A DNA stretch of 64,000 bases from Alphaproteobacteria bacterium (GCA_020638555.1 JACKII010000003.1:372001-436000); one strand, 5' to 3'. Shown: positions 10,319 through 19,625, counted from the first letter of the stretch. The notes: generated from the sequence alone by a model not told the origin. Numbers and translations are program-made.

Positions 10319-11611
10319 TCACCCGAACAGATAGGCCGTGATCGCGACGGCCGCGGCAATGCCGGCAAGGTCCGCCGTCAGGGCCGCGGCCAGGGCGTGG
10401 CGGATGCGGCGGATCTGGACCGCGCCGAAATAGACGGCCAGGACATAGAAGGTCGTTTCCGTCGATCCCTGCAAGGTCGTCACCAGATAGCCGACATAGG
10501 TATCCGGCCCGGTCGCGGGGTCCTGGATGATCGAGGCCATGATACCGTACGCCCCCGAGCCGGACAGCGGTCGCAACAGCGCCATCGGCAGTGCGTCCGG
10601 CGGCAATCCCACCAGGTTGGTGACGGCGCCGAGCGGCGTGATGAGCAGGTCGAGCGCCCCGCTCGCGCGCAGCATCCCGACCGCGACCAGAATGGCGACC
10701 AGATAGGGAATGATCCTGAGCGCGACGTTGAACCCGTCCTTCGCCCCCTCGACAAAGGATTCGTAGACCCGCACGCCGCGCAGCGCACCGAAGCCGAGCA
10801 GCACGACCATCAAGCCGGGAATGATCCAGGGAGCGATGTCGCGACCGTACAACACCGTCAGCGGGATCAGCGCCACGACTCCAGCCAGGACCATGGCGGA
10901 GACCCAGAGCGGATAGGGCGCGCTCTCGGCCGCGGCGAGTTCGCCTTCGGCAGGGTCCCCCTCCTCTGCCGCGGTATCGCGGCCCGGGGCGGTCGCCTCC
11001 GGCACGGATGCGAAGCGCTGGTACAGCTTCGCCGCGAGGATGGCCACCGTGGTCGAACAGATGGTCGCGAACAGGGTTGTCGGCAGGATGCCGGCGGGAT
11101 CGGCCGACCCGGCCGAGGCCCGCAGCGCGATCACCCCGGTCGGCAACAGCGTGACCGAGGAGGTGTTGATCGCCAGGAACATGACCATGGCGTTGGTCGC
11201 CGTGCCCTTGTTCGGGTTCAGCCGGTCGAGTTCCTGCATGGCGCGGATGCCAAACGGCGTCGCCGCATTGCCGAGGCCGAGCGCATTCGCGGAAATGTTC
11301 AGGATCATCGCGCCCATGGCCGGATGATCCGCCGGCACGTCCGGGAACAGCCGCACCATGAGCGGGCGGAGTGTACGCGCGATGATGGTGAGCAGGCCGC
11401 CGGCCTCGGCCACCTTCATCAGGCCCAGGAACAACGCCATGACGCCGACCAGCCCGATGGCGAGGTCCACCGAGCCCTTGGCCGCCTCGATCATCGCCAT
11501 GCCGAGCGCATCCATCGGCGCAGGCATGCCCGGCACGACCGTTTCGGCCAACTGGCGGTATCCGGCGACCCCGAACGCGATCAGGACGGCGGTGAAGAAA
11601 ATGGCGTTCAT
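10319..11611 (-). CDS. Nucleoside-recognition-domain membrane protein (SpmA/SpmB-like fusion)
   Basis: This 430-residue integral membrane protein has about ten hydrophobic segments and two Gate/nucleoside-recognition domains. The first half has NISANALGLGNAATPFGIRA, the SpmA hallmark; the second half, after an acidic linker near residues 215-240, has the SpmB pattern (SGSGAYGIMASI, TTFYVLAVYFGAV). In Bacillus SpmA and SpmB are separate proteins of spore core dehydration. In Gram-negative bacteria the fused form is common and its transport role is unknown. It is convergent with the subtilase gene. Nothing here implies sporulation. Confidence 0.85.
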   Translation of the reverse strand: MNAIFFTAVLIAFGVAGYRQLAETVVPGMPAPMDALGMAMIEAAKGSVDLAIGLVGVMALFLGLMKVAEAGGLLTIIARTLRPLMVRLFPDVPADHPAMGAMILNISANALGLGNAATPFGIRAMQELDRLNPNKGTATNAMVMFLAINTSSVTLLPTGVIALRASAGSADPAGILPTTLFATICSTTVAILAAKLYQRFASVPEATAPGRDTAAEEGDPAEGELAAAESAPYPLWVSAMVLAGVVALIPLTVLYGRDIAPWIIPGLMVVLLGFGALRGVRVYESFVEGAKDGFNVALRIIPYLVAILVAVGMLRASGALDLLITPLGAVTNLVGLPPDALPMALLRPLSGSGAYGIMASIIQDPATGPDTYVGYLVTTLQGSTETTFYVLAVYFGAVQIRRIRHALAAALTADLAGIAAAVAITAYLFG

Positions 11612-12207
11612 CGGGCACTTCCACGCAGTGACGGGGCCGGACCTCTATATCATGCCCGCGCCCGCCTCCAACCGTGGCAACAGAGCAATGGCGCCGCTGG
11701 CTCAGGCGGCGATGTCTCAGGCTGCGGTGGCGAAATCGCCAGTGTCATCACATGCCTCATGTCCCGGAGCGATTTTCGTTCGCCCTGGCTCACGGATACC
11801 GTTCTAGGTAATTGATTTAATGAAAGTATCCGAGTCGCACAATGATTCCATTGTGCTTGAAATCGCTCTGGCCGCCCCCGATCGTCCGGTGGCCGCCATT
11901 TCCGGCCATGGCGTGAAGGGGCTGCCCGCGAGCCTTGCGCCGGACCGGACACCTGCCCATGACACCACACAATGATGCATATTCTTCACTCAATATCTTG
12001 AAAGTGATTTCATCAAAAGTATTTGAATTATTCAATTGTTGTAGGCGAATATTCCTCTTGCCATAGAATTGAATCAGACGCTTAATGGCGAACGTCGTAT
12101 TGATCGGAAGGCGTGGAACAGCGGATTCCCGGAAAAACCGGCCGCTTACGTCGCGGCCATTCCCGCCGATCCTGCCTGCCTGCGCCCGCCTCCTTTGGAG
12201 ATGTGTG
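11612..12207. other. Intergenic region with a 20-bp dyad and AT-rich promoter-like DNA
   Basis: This 596-bp spacer lies between two divergent genes. A perfect dyad, GCACAATG-ATTC-CATTGTGC, sits at 11837-11856; without a T-run it looks like an operator rather than a terminator. From about 11985 to 12070 the DNA is AT-rich, a likely promoter zone for the gene at 12208. I see no convincing coding frame. Confidence 0.45.
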
Positions 12208-13248
12208 ATGGCACGCGACGCAATCCTATCGTTGGAAAGACTGAATTGTGCTGTTGAGAGTGACGCGAGCGGCGGCTCCGAACCCTATGTCTGGCCTGCC
12301 CTGATCCGGATCGACGATCTCACGCTGCAAACGCCGGAACTCGTCGGCATCGTTGCGCCCAGTTCCAACAATGCACGGCTCGAAATTGCCAGCGACATGC
12401 GGGCAGGCCAGTCCGCACCGCTGCCGGCCGGCGTGTCCAGCCTCCGCGTCCGTCTGGAGGACGGGCTCGCAATCCAGCAGCTCGTTCTTGCGGTGACGCT
12501 TTGGGAGCACGACGAAACACCGGACGGCGCCATGAAGGCAGGCTTCAACGCTTATGTTGCAACGCTCCGCTCGGCCATCGCCGACAATCTCTTCGCCCTG
12601 AACAGTTCGGATGAGGACGAAGTGAATGACGCGATCGAACGGATCAAGCTCGCGGTCAAGGCAGCGGTGCGCAGCGCCATCGAGAACGCCTTGAGCGGAT
12701 GGGAGAAAGCGCGCGTCTTCATCGGCACGCTGAACCTTGATGACGTGGTCGGCACCGACTTCCATCGCTTCGAAGTGACGAACGGGCAGACCTTCGAACT
12801 CAGCTTCCAGGAAACGCGGAACGATCGTCTGACCCAGTCCTACACGCTCGCCGGCACACTGCATGTCCGACCGGTTCCGATCGAGCTTTGCCCGGAGCAA
12901 CTGGCGCAGGTGAAGGCCGCGCGCGACGCGGTCGCCGGGGTCGACGCCGAAATTCGCGCAACCCAGGCGGAACTCGTCTCGGCTCCACCGGCGCTGAAGC
13001 CGTTCCTGGTCTCGGAAATCCGCCGTCTCAGGACCGTGGAATTGCCGGCCGCCCAGGCGGCGCTGGAAGCGGCGCAGGCAGCCCTTGAAGCCTGCCGGAA
13101 CCGCTTCCGAGACCGGTTCGAGGTGTTGGCGGGTCGCCCGGAGGTTATTCTGGAGACGGTTCCGTACGGACCCGACCCGACGCCCGGCGGCACTTCCCCA
13201 CCCACTCGGCCACCCATTCCCACCGTGCCCGTGATCAACCGGCACTGA
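12208..13248 (+). CDS. Protein of unknown function (346 residues) with C-terminal coiled coil
   Basis: I do not recognise the family. The start at 12208 is chosen because GGAG lies 7 bases before the ATG; upstream in-frame codons lack a site and give an unlikely sequence. There is no signal peptide or membrane segment. The N-terminal 110 residues look beta-rich and contain SEPYVWPALIRID, then VTLWEHDETPDGAM. Residues 115-165 are helical and rich in Asp, Glu and Ala. A beta segment follows (FHRFEVTNGQTFELSFQ), then an Ala/Glu heptad-like helix at about 230-300, and a Pro-rich tail. The layout resembles a soluble effector or scaffold with an accessory coiled coil, but no function can be assigned. 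It is not obviously in an operon. Confidence 0.7.
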   Translation: MARDAILSLERLNCAVESDASGGSEPYVWPALIRIDDLTLQTPELVGIVAPSSNNARLEIASDMRAGQSAPLPAGVSSLRVRLEDGLAIQQLVLAVTLWEHDETPDGAMKAGFNAYVATLRSAIADNLFALNSSDEDEVNDAIERIKLAVKAAVRSAIENALSGWEKARVFIGTLNLDDVVGTDFHRFEVTNGQTFELSFQETRNDRLTQSYTLAGTLHVRPVPIELCPEQLAQVKAARDAVAGVDAEIRATQAELVSAPPALKPFLVSEIRRLRTVELPAAQAALEAAQAALEACRNRFRDRFEVLAGRPEVILETVPYGPDPTPGGTSPPTRPPIPTVPVINRH

Positions 13249-13311
13249 GGCCCGCAACCGCAGCGGCGCGCTTTCGCCCCCAACGCGCCGCTGGCCGCGA
13301 GCCTCGCCGGG

Positions 13312-14193
13312 TCAATCGGTTTCGATGGGCAGGGATGCATCCTTGGCCCATTCGCTCATCGAACTGTCGTAGACGGCAATATCGCCATAGCCCAGCTGGT
13401 GCTGGACAAAGGCGTCGAGCGTGGCGGCAATGCCGCCGCCGCAATAGTTGAGGACGCGCTTGCCGGGGTCGGCGCCGATCGCCGCAAACAGGGCCGCAGC
13501 CTTCGCCGGCGGCACGAGTTGCTTCGTTTTGGCGTCGACGAGTGCCGAGGCGGGCGCGCTGACGCTGCCGGGGATCCGGCCCGGCCGGCCATAGCGCGCA
13601 TTGCGGCCGGCATGCAGGTCCGGCTCCAGCGCGTTGACGGAACACGCCGCCCCGTCGCCGATCGCGGCCAGCATCTCGTCCTTGCCGACAAAGAGGTCCG
13701 GCCGGGGACTGAGCGTCAGCGCGCCCGCCGGATAGGCGCCCGGTGCGGTCGACACCGGCCGGCCGTCCGCCGCCCATTTGTCGAAGCCGCCATCCAGCAG
13801 CGCCGCATTGTCGAAGCCGAGCCAGCGCAACATCCACCAGAAGCGCGAGGCGCGTGTCATGCTATCGCGGCTGTAGCAGATCACGCGGGTATCGTCGCCG
13901 ACACCGAAGCGCTCGAACGCGCGGGCGGTATCCTCCGGCGAGAGCAGAGTGAAGGCGTAGGGACTGTCCGCCCGCGAAAACTCCCGCTGGAGATCCAGAT
14001 GGACCGAGCCGGGGATATGGCCCGTGTCGTAGTCGGCCTTGCCGCTGACGATGGAATAGGGACGGCCGGTCCCTTCCTCATAGGCCAGATAGAAGGTGCA
14101 ATCGAAAATGCGCAGGTTCGGATCGTCGAGGTGCGCCTGGAGCCAGGCGCCATCCACCAGGGCTTCGGGGTGCAGATACCGGGCCGTGCTCAT
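13312..14193 (-). CDS. Two-domain sulfurtransferase (rhodanese / 3-mercaptopyruvate sulfurtransferase)
   Basis: This 293-residue protein has two rhodanese domains. The first (about 5-150) contains FDCTFYL, GHIPGSVHLDL and the CYSRDSMTRASRFWW region; the second (about 165-290) ends with the active-site loop NYCGGGIAATL, whose Cys would carry the persulfide. The loop CGGGIA lies between the rhodanese (CRKG) and mercaptopyruvate (CGSG) forms, so the donor is uncertain. The start at 14193 is preceded by GGAGGGAGG, a better site than the upstream ATG. It is divergent from the urea operon. Confidence 0.85.
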   Translation of the reverse strand: MSTARYLHPEALVDGAWLQAHLDDPNLRIFDCTFYLAYEEGTGRPYSIVSGKADYDTGHIPGSVHLDLQREFSRADSPYAFTLLSPEDTARAFERFGVGDDTRVICYSRDSMTRASRFWWMLRWLGFDNAALLDGGFDKWAADGRPVSTAPGAYPAGALTLSPRPDLFVGKDEMLAAIGDGAACSVNALEPDLHAGRNARYGRPGRIPGSVSAPASALVDAKTKQLVPPAKAAALFAAIGADPGKRVLNYCGGGIAATLDAFVQHQLGYGDIAVYDSSMSEWAKDASLPIETD

Positions 14194-14447
14194 CGCGCAA
14201 ACCTCCCTCCGGGACAGAACCAAATGCGGATGCCGTCAGCCTAGCCGATCGCGGCAGGCCACGCCAGTTGACGTCGCCGGCAGCGGATCGACAGCGGGCG
14301 GACGGTTTCGGGGCAGGGCTGAAGGTGAAGGGTCTGGATCCGGGCGCCCGCACCGAAGAGGGAGAGCACGGCCGGTTTCATGATTATTATTTGGGCACTT
14401 TCCTTTGACGCGCCTCTTTTGACCAATTTCTAGACAATCCCGCTCGA

Positions 14448-14498
14448 TTGCATGCCTTCAAAAATGCAACTCTTCGTATAACGTATTGAAAATACGAA
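14448..14498. promoter_or_regulatory. Cluster of inverted repeats upstream of the sigma-54 promoter (candidate NtrC enhancer region)
   Basis: TTGCAT (14448-14453) and ATGCAA (14464-14469) form an inverted repeat whose outer TTGCA/TGCAA resembles NtrC half-sites, though the spacer is longer than usual. CGTATT-GAA-AATACG (14482-14496) is a second perfect dyad. Both lie 25-75 bp upstream of the sigma-54 promoter at 14521. Binding of NtrC is an inference. Confidence 0.4.
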
Positions 14499-14520
14499 CA
14501 TATACCAAGAGATACAAATT

Positions 14521-14535
14521 TGGCACGGCGCTTGC
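14521..14535 (+). promoter_or_regulatory. Sigma-54 (RpoN) promoter of the urea operon
   Basis: TGGCACGGCGCTTGC matches the sigma-54 consensus TGGCACG-N4-TTGC at every fixed position, with GG and GC ten bases apart. Transcription should begin about 12 bases further on, giving a short leader with GGAGG nine bases before the urtA ATG at 14575. RpoN with NtrC is the known switch for urea import and urease under nitrogen starvation in Proteobacteria. Confidence 0.9.
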
Positions 14536-14574
14536 GTAATGAGGAAATCGCAACCCAAAAGGAGGCTTTTCCTC

Positions 14575-15873
14575 ATGGCGTTTTCGCAAACCATCCGCAA
14601 ACTGGCCATTGTCGGGGCATCCGCCGCCGCGGTACTGGTCGGGCAGGCGGCACATGCCGCCGATACGATCAAGGTCGGCGTGTTACATTCGCTCTCCGGG
14701 ACGATGGCGATCAGCGAGACGACGCTGAAAGACGCCATGCTGATGCTGATCGACGATCAGAACAAGAAAGGCGGCCTGCTGGGCAAGAAGCTGGAAGCCG
14801 TGGTCGTCGATCCGGCGTCGAACTGGCCGCTGTTCGCCGAAAAGGCCCGCGATCTGCTGACCAAGGACAAGGTCGACGTGGTGTTCGGCTGCTGGACCAG
14901 TGTCAGCCGCAAATCGGTGCTGCCGGTGTTCGAGGAACTGAACGGCATGCTGTTCTATCCGGTGCAGTACGAAGGCGAGGAAAGCTCGCGCAACGTGTTT
15001 TACACCGGCGCCGCGCCGAACCAGCAGGCGATCCCGGCGGTCGACTATCTGATGAGCGAGGACGGCGGCAGCGTGAAGCGCTGGGTGCTGGCCGGCACCG
15101 ACTATGTCTATCCGCGCACGACCAACAAAATCCTGGAAGCCTATCTGAAGTCCAAGGGCGTCGCGCCCGAAGACATCATGATCAACTACACGCCGTTCGG
15201 CCATTCCGACTGGCAGACCATCGTCGCCGACATCAAGGCGTTCGCCTCTGAAGGCAAGAAGACCGCCGTGGTCTCGACCATCAACGGCGACGCCAACGTG
15301 CCGTTCTACAAGGAACTGGCGAACCAGGGCATCAAGGCCGAGGACGTGCCGGTGGTGGCCTTCAGCGTCGGCGAGGAAGAACTGGCCGGCATCGACACCA
15401 CCAACCTCGTCGGCCATCTGGCGGCCTGGAACTATTTCATGAGCGTCGACACGCCGGAGAACGAGGCGTTCATCAAGAAATGGCACGCCTTCATCGGCAA
15501 TGACAAGCGCGTCACCAACGACCCGATGGAAGCCCACTATATCGGCTTCAACATGTGGGTGCACGCGGTCGAGCAGGCCGGCACGACCGATGTCGATGCG
15601 GTGCGCCAGGCGATGTACGGCCAGACCGTGCGCTCGCTCAGCGGCTTTGACGTGGTGATGAACACCAACCACCACCTCTCCAAGCCAGTCCTGATCGGCG
15701 AGATCCAGGACAACGGCCAGTTCGACATCGTCTGGGAGACCGACGGTCCGATCAAGGGCGATGCCTGGACCGACTATCTGCCGGAAAGCGCCAAGCTGAC
15801 CGCCGACTGGACCTATCCCTGGGTCTGCGGCAACTGCGAGAAGCCGCGCTTCGGTGGTGCGAACGCGATGTAA
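14575..15873 (+). CDS. urtA: Urea ABC transporter substrate-binding protein UrtA
   Basis: This 432-residue periplasmic protein has a Sec signal peptide ending near GQAAHA and then DTIKVGVLHSLSGTMAISE, the characteristic start of UrtA. Further family marks are VVVDPASNWPLFAEKARDLL, VFGCWTSVSRKSVLPVFEE and FYTGAAPNQQAIPAVDYL. It belongs to the branched-chain amino-acid type of binding proteins, with a specialised urea pocket. The ATG at 14575 is chosen over one 12 codons upstream because GGAGG lies nine bases before it and the signal peptide then starts normally. It heads the operon urtABCDE-ure behind the sigma-54 promoter, so expression should rise under nitrogen limitation. Confidence 0.95.
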   Translation: MAFSQTIRKLAIVGASAAAVLVGQAAHAADTIKVGVLHSLSGTMAISETTLKDAMLMLIDDQNKKGGLLGKKLEAVVVDPASNWPLFAEKARDLLTKDKVDVVFGCWTSVSRKSVLPVFEELNGMLFYPVQYEGEESSRNVFYTGAAPNQQAIPAVDYLMSEDGGSVKRWVLAGTDYVYPRTTNKILEAYLKSKGVAPEDIMINYTPFGHSDWQTIVADIKAFASEGKKTAVVSTINGDANVPFYKELANQGIKAEDVPVVAFSVGEEELAGIDTTNLVGHLAAWNYFMSVDTPENEAFIKKWHAFIGNDKRVTNDPMEAHYIGFNMWVHAVEQAGTTDVDAVRQAMYGQTVRSLSGFDVVMNTNHHLSKPVLIGEIQDNGQFDIVWETDGPIKGDAWTDYLPESAKLTADWTYPWVCGNCEKPRFGGANAM

Positions 15874-15993
15874 GGCCAGCCCTTGCGATCCGCGCCCGCC
15901 CCGGGGCCCGAACCCGGGCGGGCGCGGATCGCCCCTTCCCGTTCATTCGTTTGTCTCTTTTTCGAAACGCCCCTCAAGATAAGAAGTTTTTCC

Positions 15994-17604
15994 ATGCGAC
16001 TGTTACTGGCAACACTCCTGGGGTGGCTGGTACTGGCCGCGGGGACGGCCCATGCCGACCCGCTGGCCGACGCCGCCGCCAAGCTGCCGGAGGGCGGCTA
16101 TAGCGAGCGGGTCGCCCGGATCGAGGCGATCGCCGCCATCGGCGACCCCCGCGCCATCCCGCTGCTCGAAGCGCTGGGCGAAGGCGACCTGCATGTGCGC
16201 GAGAGCGACGGCCGCGTCGTCATCGCCAAGCGCGCGGGCCGCGACTACGCGCTGACCGACCCGCTGACCGGCGAGAGCCTGGGCACGGCCGGGCGCCGCG
16301 ACACGGACAAGATCCGCGTCAACAACCGGGTCCGCGGCACGATTGCCGAGGCGCTGACCCTGTTGAAACTGGCAAGTCCGGATGCGGCGACCCGCCGGGC
16401 CGCGGCCGACGATGCGGCCAAATACGGCTCGCCCCTGATGCTGGAACGGTTGCGCGCCGCGCTCGCCACGGAGACGGACGCAGGCGTCAAGACCGCCATG
16501 CAGTCGGCATTGCTCACCGCCGAACTGGCCGCCGGCACGCCCGAGGAGCGGATCGCCGCCATCGAGGGCCTTTCCGGCAGCCTCGACCCGGCGGTGCGCG
16601 CCCTGCTGGGGCAGGTCCAGAACGACGCGAATGCGCCGGAAAACGTGCGGGATGCGGCCACCAAGGCCATCGCCAAGATCGAAAGCCAGCGGGCCTGGCT
16701 CGACGCCGCCCTGGCGGTGTTCCAGGGCGTGTCGCTCGGCTCGATCCTGCTGCTGGCCGCCATCGGCCTCGCCATCACCTTCGGCGTGATGGGTGTCATC
16801 AACATGGCCCATGGCGAGATGATGATGCTGGGCGCCTATTCCACCTTCGTGGTGCAGCAGGCATTCCGCACCTTTCTGCCGCCGTCCGTGTTCGATCTCT
16901 ATCTGATCGCCGCAATCCCGGTCGCCTTCCTGGTCGCCGCCATTGCCGGCATGGCGATGGAACGGAGCGTGATCCGCTTTCTCTACAACCGGCCGCTGGA
17001 AACCCTGCTGGCCACCTGGGGCATCAGCCTGATCCTGCAACAGGCGGTGCGCAGCGTCTTCGGCGCCACCAACCAGGAGGTCGCGAACCCGAACTGGATG
17101 AGCGGCGGCGTCGAGATCATCGGCGGCGTCGTGCTGACCTACAACCGGCTCTGCATCATCGCCTTCTGCCTGATCGTGCTGGGCCTGGTGGTGCTGGTGC
17201 TGCGCAAGACGCATTTCGGGCTGGAGATGCGCGCCGTGACCCAGAACCGGCGCATGGCGCGTTCCATGGGCATCGATTCCAGCCGGGTGGACGCGCTGAC
17301 CTTCGGCCTCGGCTCCGGCGTCGCCGGCATTGCCGGGGTGGCGCTCAGCCAGGTGGGCAATGTCAGCCCCAACCTGGGCCAGCTTTACATCGTCGACAGC
17401 TTCATGGTCGTGGTCTTCGGCGGGGTCGGCAATCTGGCCGGCACCTTCGTCGCCGCCATGAGCCTCGGCATTCTCAACAAATTCCTGGAGCCCGTCGCCG
17501 GTGCGGTGCTGGGCAAGGTGGTGGTGCTCGTGCTCGTGATCCTGTTCATCCAGCGGCGTCCGCGCGGCCTGTTCGCGCTCAAGGGCCGGGCGGAGGAGGC
17601 GTAA
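15994..17604 (+). CDS. urtB: Urea ABC transporter permease UrtB
   Basis: This 536-residue inner-membrane permease has a signal-like N terminus, then a periplasmic helical region of about 220 residues with repeated RxEAI/A-AIGDPRAIPLLEAL helices, and a C-terminal LivH-type domain of about eight membrane helices beginning at GVSLGSILLLAAIGLAIT. The long N-terminal region is normal for UrtB and separates it from LivH. INMAHGEMMMLGAY and MRAVTQNRRMARSMGI, the ATPase-contact loop, are conserved. It forms the channel with UrtC. The gap to urtA is 120 bp and contains no second strong promoter. Confidence 0.93.
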   Translation: MRLLLATLLGWLVLAAGTAHADPLADAAAKLPEGGYSERVARIEAIAAIGDPRAIPLLEALGEGDLHVRESDGRVVIAKRAGRDYALTDPLTGESLGTAGRRDTDKIRVNNRVRGTIAEALTLLKLASPDAATRRAAADDAAKYGSPLMLERLRAALATETDAGVKTAMQSALLTAELAAGTPEERIAAIEGLSGSLDPAVRALLGQVQNDANAPENVRDAATKAIAKIESQRAWLDAALAVFQGVSLGSILLLAAIGLAITFGVMGVINMAHGEMMMLGAYSTFVVQQAFRTFLPPSVFDLYLIAAIPVAFLVAAIAGMAMERSVIRFLYNRPLETLLATWGISLILQQAVRSVFGATNQEVANPNWMSGGVEIIGGVVLTYNRLCIIAFCLIVLGLVVLVLRKTHFGLEMRAVTQNRRMARSMGIDSSRVDALTFGLGSGVAGIAGVALSQVGNVSPNLGQLYIVDSFMVVVFGGVGNLAGTFVAAMSLGILNKFLEPVAGAVLGKVVVLVLVILFIQRRPRGLFALKGRAEEA

Positions 17605-17605
17605 G

Positions 17606-18745
17606 ATGGAAGCCGCTCGCCAACCCCTGCTCACCCAGGCCGGCTGGGCCCGGTTCGTGCTGGCCGTCTTTGCCGCCGCGATCCTGGTGCCGGCGCTGAA
17701 CCTGGCCGTGGACCCGAGTTCGAACGCCCACATTCCCGACTACATGATCCCGCTGCTGGGCAAGTATCTCTGCTTCGCCCTGCTGGCGATCAGCCTGGAC
17801 CTAGTCTGGGGCTATGCCGGCATTCTGAGCCTGGGTCACGGCGCCTTTTTCGCGCTCGGCGGCTATGCCATCGGCATGCATCTGATGCGGGCCATCGGCG
17901 ACCGCGGCGTCTATGGCAACCCGAACCTGCCGGACTTCATGGTGTTCCTGAACTGGCAGGAGCTGCCCTGGTACTGGTTCGGCTTCGACCAGTTCTGGTT
18001 CGCCGTGCTGATGGTGTTCCTGGTGCCGGGGGCGCTGGCCTTCGCCTTCGGCTGGCTGGCCTTCCGCTCGCGCATCACCGGCGTCTATTTCTCGATCATC
18101 AGCCAGGCGATGGTGTTCGCGCTGATGCTGGCCTTCTTCCGCAACGATTTCGGCTTCGGCGGCAACAACGGCCTGACCGACTTCAAGGACGTGCTGGGCT
18201 TCGACCTCGCCGCGCCGGGCACGCGCATGGCGCTCTACCTGCTGAGCGTCGCGGCCCTGGCCGGCGGCTATCTGCTCTGCCGCTTCATCGTCACGTCCAA
18301 GCTGGGGCGGGTGATGCTGGCGCTGAAAGACGCGGAGCCGCGGGTGCGCTTTCTCGGCTACCGGCCCGCCAACGCCAAGGTGGTGGCCTTCACCGCCAGC
18401 GCCATGCTGGCCGGTCTGGCCGGCGCGCTTTACGTGCCGCAGGTGGGCATCATCAACCCGAGCGAGTTCTCGCCCGCCAACTCGATCGAGATCGCGATCT
18501 GGGTGGCGATCGGCGGCCGCGGCTCGCTCTATGGCGCCATTTTCGGGGCGGTGCTGGTGAACATGGCCAAGTCCTACCTCACGGGCGTCGCCGCCGAGAC
18601 GTGGCTGTTCTTCCTGGGCGCCCTGTTCGTGTTCGTCACCCTGTTCCTGCCCAAGGGGCTGGTGGGGGCGGCGACCGAAATCCGCAAGATCGGCGACTGG
18701 CTCGACCCGTCGCGCCGGGCGCGGGAGGCCGGCTATCATGTCTGA
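17606..18745 (+). CDS. urtC: Urea ABC transporter permease UrtC
   Basis: This 379-residue LivM-type permease has about ten hydrophobic segments. It carries DLVWGYAGILSLGHGAFFALGGYAIGMHL, here seen as SLGHGAFFALGGYA, and the coupling loop LKDAEPRVRFLGYRPANAKV. The gene starts one base after the urtB stop and overlaps urtD by 8 bp, so translation is coupled. With UrtB it makes the inner-membrane pore for urea. Confidence 0.93.
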   Translation: MEAARQPLLTQAGWARFVLAVFAAAILVPALNLAVDPSSNAHIPDYMIPLLGKYLCFALLAISLDLVWGYAGILSLGHGAFFALGGYAIGMHLMRAIGDRGVYGNPNLPDFMVFLNWQELPWYWFGFDQFWFAVLMVFLVPGALAFAFGWLAFRSRITGVYFSIISQAMVFALMLAFFRNDFGFGGNNGLTDFKDVLGFDLAAPGTRMALYLLSVAALAGGYLLCRFIVTSKLGRVMLALKDAEPRVRFLGYRPANAKVVAFTASAMLAGLAGALYVPQVGIINPSEFSPANSIEIAIWVAIGGRGSLYGAIFGAVLVNMAKSYLTGVAAETWLFFLGALFVFVTLFLPKGLVGAATEIRKIGDWLDPSRRAREAGYHV

Positions 18746-19484
18746 CGGCGAAACCCATCTCTATCTGGACGGCGTGACGGTCAGCTTCGACGGCTTCAAG
18801 GCCCTGAACGCCCTGTCGCTGACCATCGCGCGCGGCGAGCTGCGCTCGATCATCGGGCCGAACGGTGCCGGCAAGACGACGATGATGGACGTCATCACCG
18901 GCAAGACCAAGCCGGACGCCGGCACCGTCCGCCTCGACGACCGGGTCGACCTGACCAGGCTGGACGAGCCGGCCATTGCCGGCCTCGGCATCGGCCGCAA
19001 ATTCCAGAAACCGACCGTGTTCGAGAATCTGAGCGTGTTCGAGAACCTGGAACTGGCCTGCAAGGCCAACCGGGGCGCCCTCACCTGCCTGTTCGCCCGA
19101 CTCACCGGCGAGCAGCGGGCGCGGATCGAGGCGACGCTGGCCACGATCCGGCTCGGCCCGCGCCGGGACGATCTGGCCGGCGCCCTCAGCCACGGCCAGA
19201 AGCAATGGCTGGAGATCGGCATGTTGCTGATCCAGGACGCCGAATTGCTGCTGCTGGACGAGCCGGTCGCCGGCATGACCGACGCCGAGACCGAGCAGAC
19301 GGCCGAACTGATCCACCGTCTGAAGGGCGAGCACACGCTGGTGGTGGTGGAGCACGACATGGCCTTCGTCCGGGCACTGGGCGCGCGCGTGACCGTGCTG
19401 CACGAGGGCAGCGTTCTGGCCGAAGGCTCCATCGACCATGTCCAGGCCGATCCGCGCGTGGTCGAAGTGTATCTGGGGAGGTAG
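18738..19484 (+). CDS. urtD: Urea ABC transporter ATP-binding protein UrtD
   Basis: This 248-residue cytoplasmic ATPase has Walker A GPNGAGKTT (about residue 40), a Q-loop region in GIGRKFQKPTVFENLSV, the signature LSHGQKQWLEIGM (the family variant of LSGGQ) and Walker B LLLLDEPVAGM, with a switch His in VVEHDM. It is the LivG-type partner of UrtE. The start overlaps urtC. The 162 bp between this gene and urtE are filled by a palindromic repeat. Confidence 0.93.
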   Translation: MSDGETHLYLDGVTVSFDGFKALNALSLTIARGELRSIIGPNGAGKTTMMDVITGKTKPDAGTVRLDDRVDLTRLDEPAIAGLGIGRKFQKPTVFENLSVFENLELACKANRGALTCLFARLTGEQRARIEATLATIRLGPRRDDLAGALSHGQKQWLEIGMLLIQDAELLLLDEPVAGMTDAETEQTAELIHRLKGEHTLVVVEHDMAFVRALGARVTVLHEGSVLAEGSIDHVQADPRVVEVYLGR

Positions 19485-19510
19485 CGGCATGACACGAACA
19501 CACCCAATTC

Positions 19511-19625
19511 GGCGTCATTGCGAGGCGCAGCCGAAGCAATCCAGACCTGCGCCGCGGCATGACACGTCGCCGCCTGGATGGCTTCGTCGCCCCGGGTCAG
19601 GCCCGGGACTTCTCGCAATGACGCC
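19511..19625. repeat. Palindromic repeat between urtD and urtE (TCATTGCGAG family, copy 1)
   Basis: The element begins with GGCGTCATTGCGAGGC and ends with its complement CTCGCAATGACGCC. Inside, CGAAGCAATCCAG faces CTGGATGGCTTCG. Two further copies lie at 21710 and 22271. It could fold into a long hairpin in the operon transcript. Confidence 0.85.
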
